A model generated the notes under the pieces. That model made no database searches. It was not told the origin of the DNA and saw only the letters and a list, made by a program, of their open reading frames with translations. A program made the translations under genes and the position numbers. Positions 26,129-35,660 of a stretch of DNA of 64,000 nt are shown here, one piece after another (within the stretch, counting starts at the first letter, position 1; every line of letters starts with the position of its first letter). Origin of the DNA: Henckelia pumila (taxonomy: Eukaryota; Streptophyta; Magnoliopsida; Lamiales; Gesneriaceae); NCBI RefSeq assembly GCF_033568475.1, contig NC_133122.1:19537206-19601205 (forward strand). The letters run 5' to 3'.

Positions 26129-28234
26129 ATGTCGAGAATAGAAGATCCCAGCATGCTGTATTTGCAAGAATCACACATATCATCAGTAGTTTCTCCGCAA
26201 ACGATCGATGAAATTATTCGAGTCAAACGATCGGACAACTTGATTTGGAAATTGTATCTGGAGAATGGCTTCCATAGCCGTGTGAAAGCATATTTACACC
26301 ATATGGGATTTTTAGGTGTCCTGCAATGTGGATTTCGTGTTTATGATAACCATTTGATTACTGCTCTGGTCGAACGATGGAGACGTGAAAATCACACATT
26401 TCATTTTAGATGCGGTGAGGCGACTATCACGTTGCAGGATGTTTCAATTATTTGGGGTTTACCAATTGATGGTGAGCCTGTATCTGGTGTAGATGATTCG
26501 CACAAAGTGGGAGAATGGCAACACATATGTCTCAATTTATTGGGATTTATGCCATTAGCCTCATATTTCAAAGGTGGTCACTTGTCGATGACCTCTTTAT
26601 ACGAACACTGCATCTCCATACATATTAAAGATAATAGCTTCGAGGTTGATGTTGTAAAATATAGTCGATGTGTAGCATTGATGATTATCGGAGGAATAAT
26701 GTTACCAGATTATCAAGGAGGATCGGCTAGATTGATTTTTTTACAACTGCTTCGGAATATTGATCGAATAAAATCTTACATCTGGGGAGGTGCAGTTTTA
26801 GCATTCCTATACCGTGAGTTGTGCAATGCAACACGTATAGGAAAATCAATAATATATGGGCCTTTACTTATTTTACAGGTATAATTTAATTTGATTTAAC
26901 TGAGACTAAATTAATATTTATTGAATTATATTTTTTCAATAATGACAGATATGGGCATGGAGCAGGATTAAATGTGTTAATCCTGATCGGACTGGCTTAT
27001 CTCTTCTCGTGGCCCCGAACTCTGATGCTGAAATTATGCCATTTTCTCCCTATGGTGCACGGTAAAAAATTTATTATCATAATATGAACTCTGATTATTT
27101 AACTTGATTTTTAATTATTTTTTTTATTGTAGGTGGAACAATGTTTTCAGTTATACTCATGCACCGACACACTCTCTTCGAATTATAAGAGATTGTTTTG
27201 ATCGTATGAATCACGATGAGGTATAATACTAAAATATATAAACAATGCAACAATGAAATTTTTTATAAAAAATTTTAATTAAGATTTGCATTTTAATTTT
27301 GCAGTTTAACTGGATAGTGTACGAGAGAAACGATCCAGATGTCAGGACAATAATAGATTCATACGATACTAATATTTGGCGATGTGTTTGTCCTGTGATC
27401 TGCTTCAAAATTGTAGAGATGCATCGTCCGAATCGAGTGTTGAGGCAATTTGAAATGCGTCAACCTATTCCTCAACCTGCAGTTGACAACGATGGCCTCC
27501 ACAACATCACCAGAATAGGCCATCGCAACACAAACTGGAGGGAATATCATGAAAATGCCATTATTTTTTGGAACAGAAGGATGCGGCATGTTGTCCAGGG
27601 TGAATTGAATGGAAGATCTAGACAAACTAATGATGACTACTTTCCATGATATGAGCGCATAACTATTCGCATTATATCTCCTACAGTCAGTGGGATTGGT
27701 TTTCGTCCATATCCACACAATGTATTTGCTGCTGGACACCATGATATTCCACAACATTTCAGTACTCCTGCTAATGATACACATCAGGCATCTTCAGGAT
27801 ATGTTCCAAGGCCATCTGGTTGGCATGCCCATGCAGGGCCATCTGGTGGTTTCGAAAATATAGGGTCATCTAGTGGGCTATACAATGCAGGACCATCCGG
27901 TACATTTGAGAATATGGGGCCATTTGGTGCACATGATGATGAGGATTATCGAACTCCATTTTGGAACAGCACCCAAAGTTTTACAGAACTGATCAATGTT
28001 CCCCATCAGCCACATAGTTTTTATAACACGTCGGCACCTCAAAGAAATGTTGTGTCACCAGTTATTTTCCCAGGTTATTCAAATGAACAAACCCAGAGTA
28101 GTGAAGACCATGAAGATGTGGCTGAAAATAATCCTCAAGATTTTGTACCGCGTAGAGGTTCGCGTAGACGTAGACCACGTGGTTGTGGAACCGAGGGTCA
28201 CTTGCATAATTGTAATTGTAATCATCGATCATGA
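26129..28234 (+). pseudogene. Plant mobile domain (PMD/MAIN-like) gene inside the MULE, probably truncated by a stop
   Basis: Exons 26129-26878, 26949-27061, 27133-27220 and 27305-27649 splice in phase (GT/AG) to 431 aa. The protein contains the PMD core: HFRCGEATITLQDVSIIWGL, then IDGEPVSG, RYSRC-like KYSRCVALMIIGG, and WRCVCPVICFKIVEMHRPNR. At 27647 a TGA follows DDYFP, where related proteins usually have Trp (YFPWY). The same frame then stays open to 28234, encoding a Gly/Ser/Pro-rich tail and an Arg-rich end (RRGSRRRRPRGCG). So the gene is either truncated by one nonsense change or ends early. PMD proteins act in silencing and gene expression in Arabidopsis (MAIN, MAIL1) and are known in transposons. 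Its job here is unknown. Confidence 0.8.
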
Positions 28235-28628
28235 TAATTTTGTGTAATGTAATAATAATATTTGAGTGTTTAATTTTATAATTTTAATCTACACTTTAAG
28301 ATAATATATTGTGTTATTAACATATATATATATATTACGATATTATATGTAATAATAAACAATAAACTTTAAATTTATTATTTGAAATTATATTATATTT
28401 TATTATATTATATTATATTTATTATATTTATTATATTAATTATATTATATTGTATTTTATTATATTTATTCTATTATAAATTAAATAAATTAAAAAACAG
28501 ACATATAAATGAGATAAAATACATACATCTATTAAATTAAAACTAAATATAAATATTATTATAAAAACATAAAGGAAAAAAATTATTATTATTAATATAA
28601 CATGATGCAGCAGTCTTGCATATCTCAT
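28235..28628. other. AT-rich convergent spacer between the two MULE genes
   Basis: Nearly pure A/T with TATTATATTATA tandem stretches. It presumably holds the opposed poly(A) sites of PMD (plus) and transposase (minus). No gene is seen. Confidence 0.6.
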
Positions 28629-31332
28629 TCACCTGATGTTCCTGGAAAAAAAAAACGCAGGAAAATTAATTTTACAATTACAATAGATACATATCATAAT
28701 ATCGTAAGCGATAAATTAAATATACTGTATACCTATTAGTTCCTCGTCGTTGTCTCTCCCTGACCACCGGTCTGTCCATCTCATTCCTCATTCTAGTTGT
28801 TGTATCCCTACCAGCTCTTCTTCTTTCACGTCTCACTGGGTTGTGGTGCAACTCAAAGGTAGGTGGATCCCAATATCGTTCATCGGCAAGAGGTTCAAAT
28901 CTATCTTCATACGCCGCAAGGTAGTTCGATATGTTGTACCATGACTGAACTAGGGTTGTCGGATCTAATGAATGGTATTTCGCGGTGCAAATAGCGTGGG
29001 AACATGGGATTCCAAAAATTGTCCATTTACAACATGAACAATCACTAGTTGATAACCTGACCACTTGTATATGTTGGCCACGACTTGGTCTTCCCCCGGT
29101 CGCAACTGAAGCAGTTTGGGTCCGTATATCATATTTGACAACATGATGTTCGCTAGATTTTCTTGCCCATTCTTCATATTTGCGACATGCATAATCTGAC
29201 CACAGCTGATTTTCCTGAACCATGCGTTGACCCTTTGCCACACGTTCAATGAAGTATTGTACACATCTTAAAAGGGTCAAGTGCACTATCGCGGATATAG
29301 GGAGTCTACGAGCTCCCTTTAACACACTATTCAAGCATTCAGACATATTGGTCGTCATCACCCCACGACGCCAACCTCCGTCATGGGCCATACTCCATTT
29401 CTCCTTCGAGATTCCAGCCAAGTACCTGTGTGCTAAAATATTTTTGTTCCTGATGGCCTCCATTGTTGCGTCGAACTTACAGATTTGATGTTGTTTGCCC
29501 GCCTCCCAACATAAATCTTTCAAATGCACATCTTTGAATCTCGCATTAAAATTTGAGCACACATGTCTCAAACAAAAACGATGCACACCATGCGGAGGTT
29601 TAAAATATTGGAGATCTTCAGCTGCTCGAACAATACCCTTATGTCTATCAGAAATTAGGCATACTCCACTTTCACCACAAACAACATACTGACCAACATT
29701 TTCCAAGAACCATTTCCATGAATCTGATGTCTCTTCATCCACGATTGCAAATGCCAACGGCAACACCTGATTGTTCGCATCCAAAGTGACTGTGATCAGC
29801 ATTTTGTGCTTATATTTTGTATACAAATGTGTGCCGTCAATGCTGATGATTTTTCGACAGTGGCGAAATCCATCTATAGAAGGCCTGAATGCCCAAAAAA
29901 CATAGTTCAATGTTTTTATTGATTCGTTGTTCGATCTAAGATGCTTCCACTCGACAACTGTTCCAGGATTATATTTGCACAGTGCTCGCATATATTTCGG
30001 AAGCAGTCGCACAAAACTCTCCCAAGTCCCATAAACAATTTCCACCACGCGTTTCAGACTTCGCCACGTCTTCGTATACGAGATTTGATATCCGTATTTA
30101 TCCTTCACGCTCTCCATGATATATTTAATCTCGTAAGAAGGATCACAACGTACAATACCCAACAACGTCTGTGCGACCATATTGCTATTCAAGTTATGAT
30201 GGTCTATGCCGACGTTGGTAGATATACACGTGTGAGGACCGCCATATCTAGTTATTTTCCAGTAACCTGTTTTCTCTTTGAAAGAAGCTCGAAGACCCCA
30301 ACGACATCGGGCGGCAGAAGAATCGTTTTTACACTGTACCTTCCACAGAATACGTGTGCTATCGATGACACGATACTCACGCCTGGAAACTCTAACTGAA
30401 TAATCTTTCACAGAAGAAATGAGATCATTCTTATCTTTAAATAACATGTTTACACCAAGTTCTCCTCTTTCCAGATTGTAATAACTTGCTCGTGCCCCGA
30501 CAGGTACACCGATGGAATCCGGAGTCTCTTCTCCAAAGTATTTATTGAAAAATGATGGCATTTCAGAATTGGTGGAGATAAATGGTACGACTTGCCTCTG
30601 TAATGTTTGACGAGGTGGTGGACGAGATGACGTTCCTTCATCGATATTTGCATGTGTGTTCACACGTTCATCATCATTCAAATCATCAGCTTCGTTGTCA
30701 TCTTCTTCTCCAGACTCCCCATATGACATCTCTGGTTCAGTATCACTGTCACTTCTAGGAACATCTTCATCATCAATTCTAGGAATATCATCGCGTGGAG
30801 CAATATTCTGGTTGTTTGAATACAAATTTGTTGCATCGTTTTGATCCCAACCCAGATCCGTATTTGGCCAGCATGGAGGAACATGTTCAAAAGGGCCAGA
30901 GATATGTTGATCCCACGAACCACCCACATGATTCAACTGCATATTGCTCAATCCTTCTGTAACATGTGGAATATATGCTTCTTCATCATCATCATGGCCA
31001 ACATTTCGATCAATTTGATTTGCTTCAATGTACAAATGCAATACATTTATATTGGGGCATTGCATTACAAACTCGAGAGCGTCAGCATCAACAAGGTCGA
31101 CCGGAATTTCATGCCATATTGATTTCTCCATGAATGAGTATTTCGTCAACAACTTCAGATTAAAATTCATCGGATCAATGACCAATATTTTATGCACATA
31201 TTCAACCAACTCGAACAAAGAAATTGATCTCAATACTCGAATCGGTCTAATATACGGGATACTATATTCAACCGACTCATTCTCAACACTAACGTGACCA
31301 CCAAAATATAGAAGCACATCAATGTTATCCAT
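28629..31332 (-). CDS. MuDR-type MULE transposase
   Basis: DDE transposase that would cut and rejoin the MULE ends. One long open frame runs from 31332. A probable last intron (donor AG|GTATACAG at 28733, acceptor TTCCAG|G at 28641) gives a stop at 28629 and 870 aa; without splicing the frame ends at 28678 (884 aa). Order: a MuDR N-terminal ubiquitin-like region (VLLYFGGHVSVENESV), an acidic low-complexity linker, the MuDR DNA-binding region with CRWGLRAS and GPHTC, the MULE catalytic domain with ISIDGTHL (D), LISDRHKG (D) and TTNMSECLN (E), a SWIM zinc finger (CSCCKWTIFGIPCSHAI), and an Arg-rich C-terminus. No internal stop is visible. It starts about 430 bp inside the right hairpin array and reads away from the right TIR. 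Confidence 0.92.
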
Positions 31333-31739
31333 ACCGAAGATGAAATTTCAGGAAAAAATATCACAAAGACAGAAGGAGGAAGGAGGAAAGAAGAAAGGAA
31401 ACAATATTTTTCAGAAATTCTGAAGAACTCTTCAACTAAGAGAGAGTGAGAGACACTAAGATTCAACCAATTGTTTGTTGTTATATAGAATATTGAACGA
31501 TTGAATTTAAAATTTTGTAAGGCTTAAACACGTTATTTAATTTAGTCAAAAGTTTTGTGGGAATCTTGTCAGAATCATGATGTTCAATGGTCAAAAAAAT
31601 AAAGTGAGTTCAGTGTTTGCGCGAATCTCGCTGAATGAATGAAAGAGTTGGAAATCTTGCTGTAACATCAAGATTTTTTGTCGGGAGGTTGTATATTATT
31701 GTGGTAATTTTATACGTGCTCGAAAATTTAATTATTTTG

Positions 31740-31985
31740 AGTGTCTCGAATCACGTCCGCATTATAGATAGGCGGACGGTGAATAATTAGCGTCCGCTTC
31801 TAGCCAAAGCGGACACTGGTATTTATTTAAATATAATATATGGCATGCGCATAGCTGGGCAGCTGGGACTCTGCCACGTAGGCAGCGTCCGCTGTTGTCA
31901 GCAGCGGACGCTGCCTACGTGGCAGCGTCCTCTGCTTTAACAAGCGGACGCTGGCATTAAAAAATTGCCAGCGTCCGCTCTTCAC
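31740..31985. repeat. Right subterminal hairpin array of the MULE
   Basis: Several inverted repeats with the AGCGGACGCTG core. The largest is at 31873-31923: GCCACGTAGGCAGCGTCC and its exact complement form a 22-bp perfect stem. Another is AGCGGACGCTGGCA pairing with TGCCAGCGTCCGCT (about 31942-31980). A looser pair lies at about 31755-31815. It mirrors the left array, but the individual hairpins are different. Confidence 0.8.
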
Positions 31986-32539
31986 TTTGGCGTTTTGAAG
32001 TACTTTTGAATTATCTCCGTGCATGCATTATTTTTGCAACTCAAATATTTTTTTAAATTAAATTTAAAAAAAACCCGATATTTAAACGACTTCGAATAAC
32101 AAAAACATAATGTTATATTTAAAAATATATGTAGTTGCTACAAAATATTTCTATTTTATTTTTGTTTTATTTATTTATTTTATTATTTTTCAATGTTGCA
32201 GAAAGACATTATCAAGAGGCACATGGATAAAAAAACATCATTTAGGTAAAAATATTAGTACATATGTTTCGTTTTTCATTTATTTTAGCAATTATACTAT
32301 TTTTTTTCGAAAATTCACTATCTGTAAGTATTTAAATTTCATGATTACATGTGTCGTGTTGTGAAAATTTTACCCTTTATATTCTCTCTAATTTAAGATT
32401 TTGAAATACTCTAAGGTAAAACATGTTTTACATGACAAATTTATGGTGTACGGATCAAAAATAATTTAATTACTCAATTTTTATATCACATTAACTACAT
32501 TGAACAACACAATAAAATCAAATATTTATATATATATTA

Positions 32540-32573
32540 CGTTACACACGCAACGCATGTGCCTCGCGGCTAG
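32540..32573 (+). other. Helitron 3' terminus (right arm)
   Basis: ACACGCAACGCATGTG can form a short hairpin, followed by about ten bases and CTAG, then the host T. This is the standard Helitron 3' end architecture. The same terminus lies in inverse orientation at 8494-8525. Confidence 0.8.
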
Positions 32574-32589
32574 TACTAATTAATAATAA

Positions 32590-33083
32590 TTAGCTTATAT
32601 ACCTTGTTCTTCGTCTACGTCTTGAACATTAATTGTGCTCGTATTTCCAACTTCAAAATTTGTAGTTGTGTTGTGGGTCGATGACAACATTTGGCCTGCT
32701 TCTGACGATGATGTATGTGAGTATGTGAAACTGAAGGAGGGGAAATGTAATAATCATAAATAAAAATAAATATTGGTTCTACCTGAGTTGATTAATGAGT
32801 TTGAGCTATTGATATTGGTAATATTTTCAGTAGTTGCACTTGTTAACTGAATTCGACGTCTTTGATATATCGCACGCCGATGTGCAAGATGAGCTTGATG
32901 CTCTTCATTTATTGAAGAATGTCTTTGGCGCCGTCTCGTGTTCGCAATATTCCAAGTGGATGATCTCGACTCCCCTAATAATGATTTATTTTTGAAGAAA
33001 AAAATACATATGAGCATAACAAAAAATAATGAAGACCCACATAATGTGCCCACCATGAGGTGGCACTCAACTATTGGACGCAC
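32590..33083 (-). pseudogene. Detached N-terminal exons of a Helitron Rep/helicase gene
   Basis: On the minus strand, sequences rich in Arg/Gln (NTRRRQRHSSINEEHQAHLA, then YQRRRIQLTSATTENI) resemble the basic N-terminus of plant Helitron helicases. They are followed by splice-like GT and AG sites and a second short exon-like piece (about 32600-32705). They lie just outside the right arm's 3' terminus and point toward it. By strand and order they would be the 5' portion of the left-arm Helitron, cut off by the inverted copy. The assignment rests on composition and position, not on a strong motif. Confidence 0.5.
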
Positions 33084-33130
33084 AATTCATCACATCCAAT
33101 AGTTAAGTGCCACCTCATGGTGGGCACATT
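33043..33130. repeat. 35-bp inverted repeat with an 18-bp loop
   Basis: 33043-33077 and 33096-33130 are reverse complements with one mismatch (core GCCACCTCATGGTGGGCAC). It sits near the presumed 5' end of the left-arm Helitron, next to the (TA)n run. It could be a subterminal hairpin or a small foldback insertion. Confidence 0.8.
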
Positions 33131-33162
33131 AGGTGGGCACGGTGAGTGGGCAGGATAGCAAA

Positions 33163-33166
<4 letters not shown>

Positions 33167-33236
<70 letters not shown>
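33167..33236. repeat. (TA)n microsatellite at the right junction of the Helitron block
   Basis: About 70 bp of pure TA, followed by the resumption of the 277-bp duplicated unit (TTCCCTTCCAACAAG). The left junction also falls in an (AT)n run, so the exact 5' end of the inserted block cannot be placed. Confidence 0.85.
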
Positions 33237-33237
<1 letters not shown>

Positions 33238-33370
33238 CCTTCCAACAAGAAAATAAGAACTATTTGGATTTGAAGAGATTTCAATCTAGAGTATTTGAAT
33301 CATTTGATTTCAAACTATCGGATCTGAAAATCACGATGGAGTTAAAATTGTTCTAATGATAATGGTCACT

Positions 33371-33835
33371 GTCGTGATTAGGGGTGCAAACGAACCGAAC
33401 CTGTTCGTGAGCTTTAAGAGCTCGCTCGATAAATATTTGATTCGTATTCGAGCTTATCAAACTCGAGCCGAATTCGAGCATGTTCGAACTTTTTTTCGAG
33501 CCAAGCTCGAGCCGAAATTACTCTATTCGATAGTTCGCGAGCCTTAATATTTAATTAATATAATTATATAATAAATATATATATTTTTCGAACTTTTTCG
33601 AACATTTTGAGCTTTTCGAACCATAATATCCGAATAGTTCACGAATAGGTTCGAATATTTCGAACCGAACTCGAACTCGAACTTCATTTCGAGCCGAACT
33701 CGAGCCAGAATATTTGAAATTATCGAACTTTGAATCGAGCTCGAACTCGAATATACTCTTATCGAGCCGAATTTGAGCCTTTAAATGTTACAATTATTCG
33801 GCTCGATTCGGTTCGTTTGCACCCCTAGTCGTGAC
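33371..33835. mobile_element. hAT-like non-autonomous element (MITE)
   Basis: The element is 33379-33827 (449 bp). Ends are TAGGGGTGCAAACGAACCGA and its inverse. 8-bp flanking repeats GTCGTGAT (33371-33378) and GTCGTGAC (33828-33835) differ by one base. An 8-bp duplication and TAGGGGTG ends fit hAT. The interior is built from short TCGAGC/TTCGAA motifs. It has no coding capacity. Confidence 0.7.
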
Positions 33836-34529
33836 ATATAATTTAAAGACTCGCAGTTGTATGATTCACTGTTTTAATTCAACTATATAAAAGCTTTTTT
33901 TTTTTAAGCAACTATATAAAGGTTATCATAACATGTTTTTAGTTATAAATTTGAATAATATTAAATTGTATTTTTTAATCGGTATATCTATAAATTTTAT
34001 TTTTATGTAAATTTAAAAATATAACAAATATTATAGGCACCCTAAGCTTTCCTCTTATCACGCATAACTTCGTCGAGCAAGATTGTCGATCGTCATAGCC
34101 ACGATCAGAAATCTCCTGAATAAACATATTCCGGAAACAAAATTGTGAAATCATTGGTTTGCTCACAAAAATAACTTATGTTCGTATATATATACATAAG
34201 TTTCAGATCTACTCGTTTTGGTTGGCTTCACTGATTTGGAAAATGGATCTGGAGAAGAGATGAAGAAGAGATAAAGAAGACATAAATGGGGAACCGTGCG
34301 TGTGTAATGAAGAAGAGATAAGTCACGATTATTATTTGTAAATTTGGTGATGTTCCAGGGTATATGTGTCTTTGTATGTATGCGAGTAGATGATATCCCA
34401 AGTTTTAAAAAATGAACCAAACAATGTTGTTATTATATGGTAGTATTATATATCCTCCCCTATTTTTTATTTATCCATTCTCTTTAATAATCTCATCACG
34501 TATACCAAGCGGGCCCTTAAGAACTTATT
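33836..34529. other. AT-rich spacer, nothing recognised
   Basis: I find no credible gene. A purine-rich GAAGAAGAGATAAAG stretch near 34250-34320 and short open frames on the minus strand look compositional. Confidence 0.5.
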
Positions 34530-35330
34530 TTTATGAAGATTATTGTATGAAAGATTTTTATGTATGTTCATGATGATATATGTATATGTATGATTATGGG
34601 CATTTAAGAAAAATATTTTATGGAAGTTGAAGTGGTATGACAGCATAGAGGTGGTTTACCACAAGCACAGAGGTAGTTTACTACCGGCATAGAGGTGATT
34701 TTATCACCGGCACAGAGGTAGTTCTACTACCAGCATAAAGGTGAAATTTCCACCGCCACGTACGATGGTTCTCAGATTGATCAATCGTTCATGTTTAAGA
34801 GCCACATTCACGGATACAACCTGCACAGAAAGTTTATGATTATGTTATGCCCTACTATGATTTAAGAATTATGTTATGATCATGTATGATATGTTTATGT
34901 TATAGCCATGAATTATGAATTTTAAGATCATGCAAGTATTTATGCTATATTATGATATGTATAAAGATTTTAACGATGACGGATGATTATGATAATGATA
35001 ATGTTCAAAATTTAGAAAAAAAAATACACATGTTGTTTTAAGATCATGCACGTATATGATATATTCACGATATTTTATACGATATGTTCTTGCATCTGGT
35101 TTCATATTTTTTATTACTGGATAGAGCATGCTGAGCCTCTAGGCTCACTAGATTTAGATGGTGCAGGTGATTATGAGTTTGATGATGAGGTCCCTACTGG
35201 CAATGGATGCGTATGAGTATCCAGTGCAGCTAGTACAACCGTGACCGATGCTCAGTTTATGTTCAATGGATTTTTTGAGATCTAAAGCCGTTATTTCCGC
35301 ACATGTTTTAATATTTTCTCTTTCACAGTT
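34530..35330 (+). mobile_element. Probable LTR remnant (gypsy-type) with a tandem hairpin array
   Basis: The stretch has the texture of a plant LTR: repeated ATGATTATG/ATGTATGATATG runs, GAGCATGCTGAGCCTCTAGG followed by CTCACTAGATT, and TGATGATGAGGTCCCTACTG. These resemble the R/U5 portion of gypsy-type LTRs. I cannot place TG/CA ends or a target duplication. At 34642-34755 it contains five tandem hairpin units. It is a fossil; family and limits are uncertain. Confidence 0.4.
34642..34755. repeat. Five tandem ~23-bp units, each a small hairpin
   Basis: Units start GCATAGAG or GCACAGAG, then a stem-loop: GTGGTTTACCAC (34651), GGTAGTTTACTACC (34672), GGTGATTTTATCACC (34694), GGTAGTTCTACTACC (34717) and GGTGAAATTTCCACC (34740). 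The stem sequence changes between units but pairing is kept. Confidence 0.85.
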
Positions 35331-35508
35331 TATTGGTTTTGAAATATTTTTGCGTATGCATGAATTTATGAGAGTATATTATTTAAGTTTTTATGTCACG
35401 GATCTTGCATGATTTATTTTTTTAAAAAAAAATTAGTAGTATTGGGTTGTTTCATTAAATCAACTCATATGAGTATTTTTTTTTTATCATATACTTGCTC
35501 ATTTTCTT

Positions 35509-35509
<1 letters not shown>

Positions 35510-35539
<30 letters not shown>

Positions 35540-35660
35540 GTATATATATATTTATACATACATATATATATATACATATATATATATGTATATATATATG
35601 TATATATATGTATATGTATATATATGTATATATATATATATATATATGTATGATATTTAT
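35510..35660. repeat. Compound microsatellite (CA)n-(TATATG)n-(TA)n
   Basis: CACACACA gives way to TA and TATG repeats. Open frames on both strands encode only Ile-Tyr-rich repeats and are not genes. Confidence 0.9.

Larger units (their letters stand above)
25042..32085. mobile_element. Complete 7.0-kb MULE carrying a MuDR-type transposase and a PMD gene
   Basis: The element is 25051-32076 with perfect 9-bp target duplications GATATTTAA (25042-25050, 32077-32085). Terminal inverted repeats begin GGGTTTTTTTTAAATTTAAT and match for about 57 bp from each end with a couple of differences; a second match (TACTTCAAAACGCC) lies just inside. Two genes converge: PMD on plus (26129 to about 28234) and transposase on minus (31332 to 28629). 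GC-rich hairpin arrays lie near both ends. Both ends, the target duplication and the transposase frame look whole, so this copy may be recent and potentially self-mobile. It inserted into the 3' region of the right Helitron arm; the left arm has the empty site. Confidence 0.92.
13272..32573 (+). mobile_element. Helitron, right arm of the inverted pair, split by two later insertions
   Basis: Three pieces (13272-13471, 20982-25050 and 32086-32573) add up to 4,757 bp, the same as the left arm, after removing the gypsy element and the MULE with one copy of each target duplication. The arm ends at 32573 with the same 3' terminus (hairpin region ACACGCAACGCATGTG, then GCCTCGCGG, CTAG, T). Outside the terminus the flanks of the two arms are unrelated, so homology stops exactly at the transposon end. 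Confidence 0.85.

Noticed and set aside
26129-27649. PMD gene as an ordinary host gene
   Set aside because: It lies wholly inside a bounded MULE with target duplication and TIRs, so it belongs to the element.
28750-31297. Several plus-strand open frames of 60-150 codons
   Set aside because: Shadows of the minus-strand MULE transposase.
8494-32573. Ordinary chromosomal palindrome or assembly inversion as explanation of the inverted arms
   Set aside because: Homology stops exactly at Helitron 3' termini on both sides and arms carry private differences, so a simple host-DNA inversion or collapsed haplotype is less likely, though not excluded without reads.
34163-34420. 85-codon minus-strand open frame
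   Set aside because: No domain, in AT-rich spacer, no splice sites or conserved pattern.
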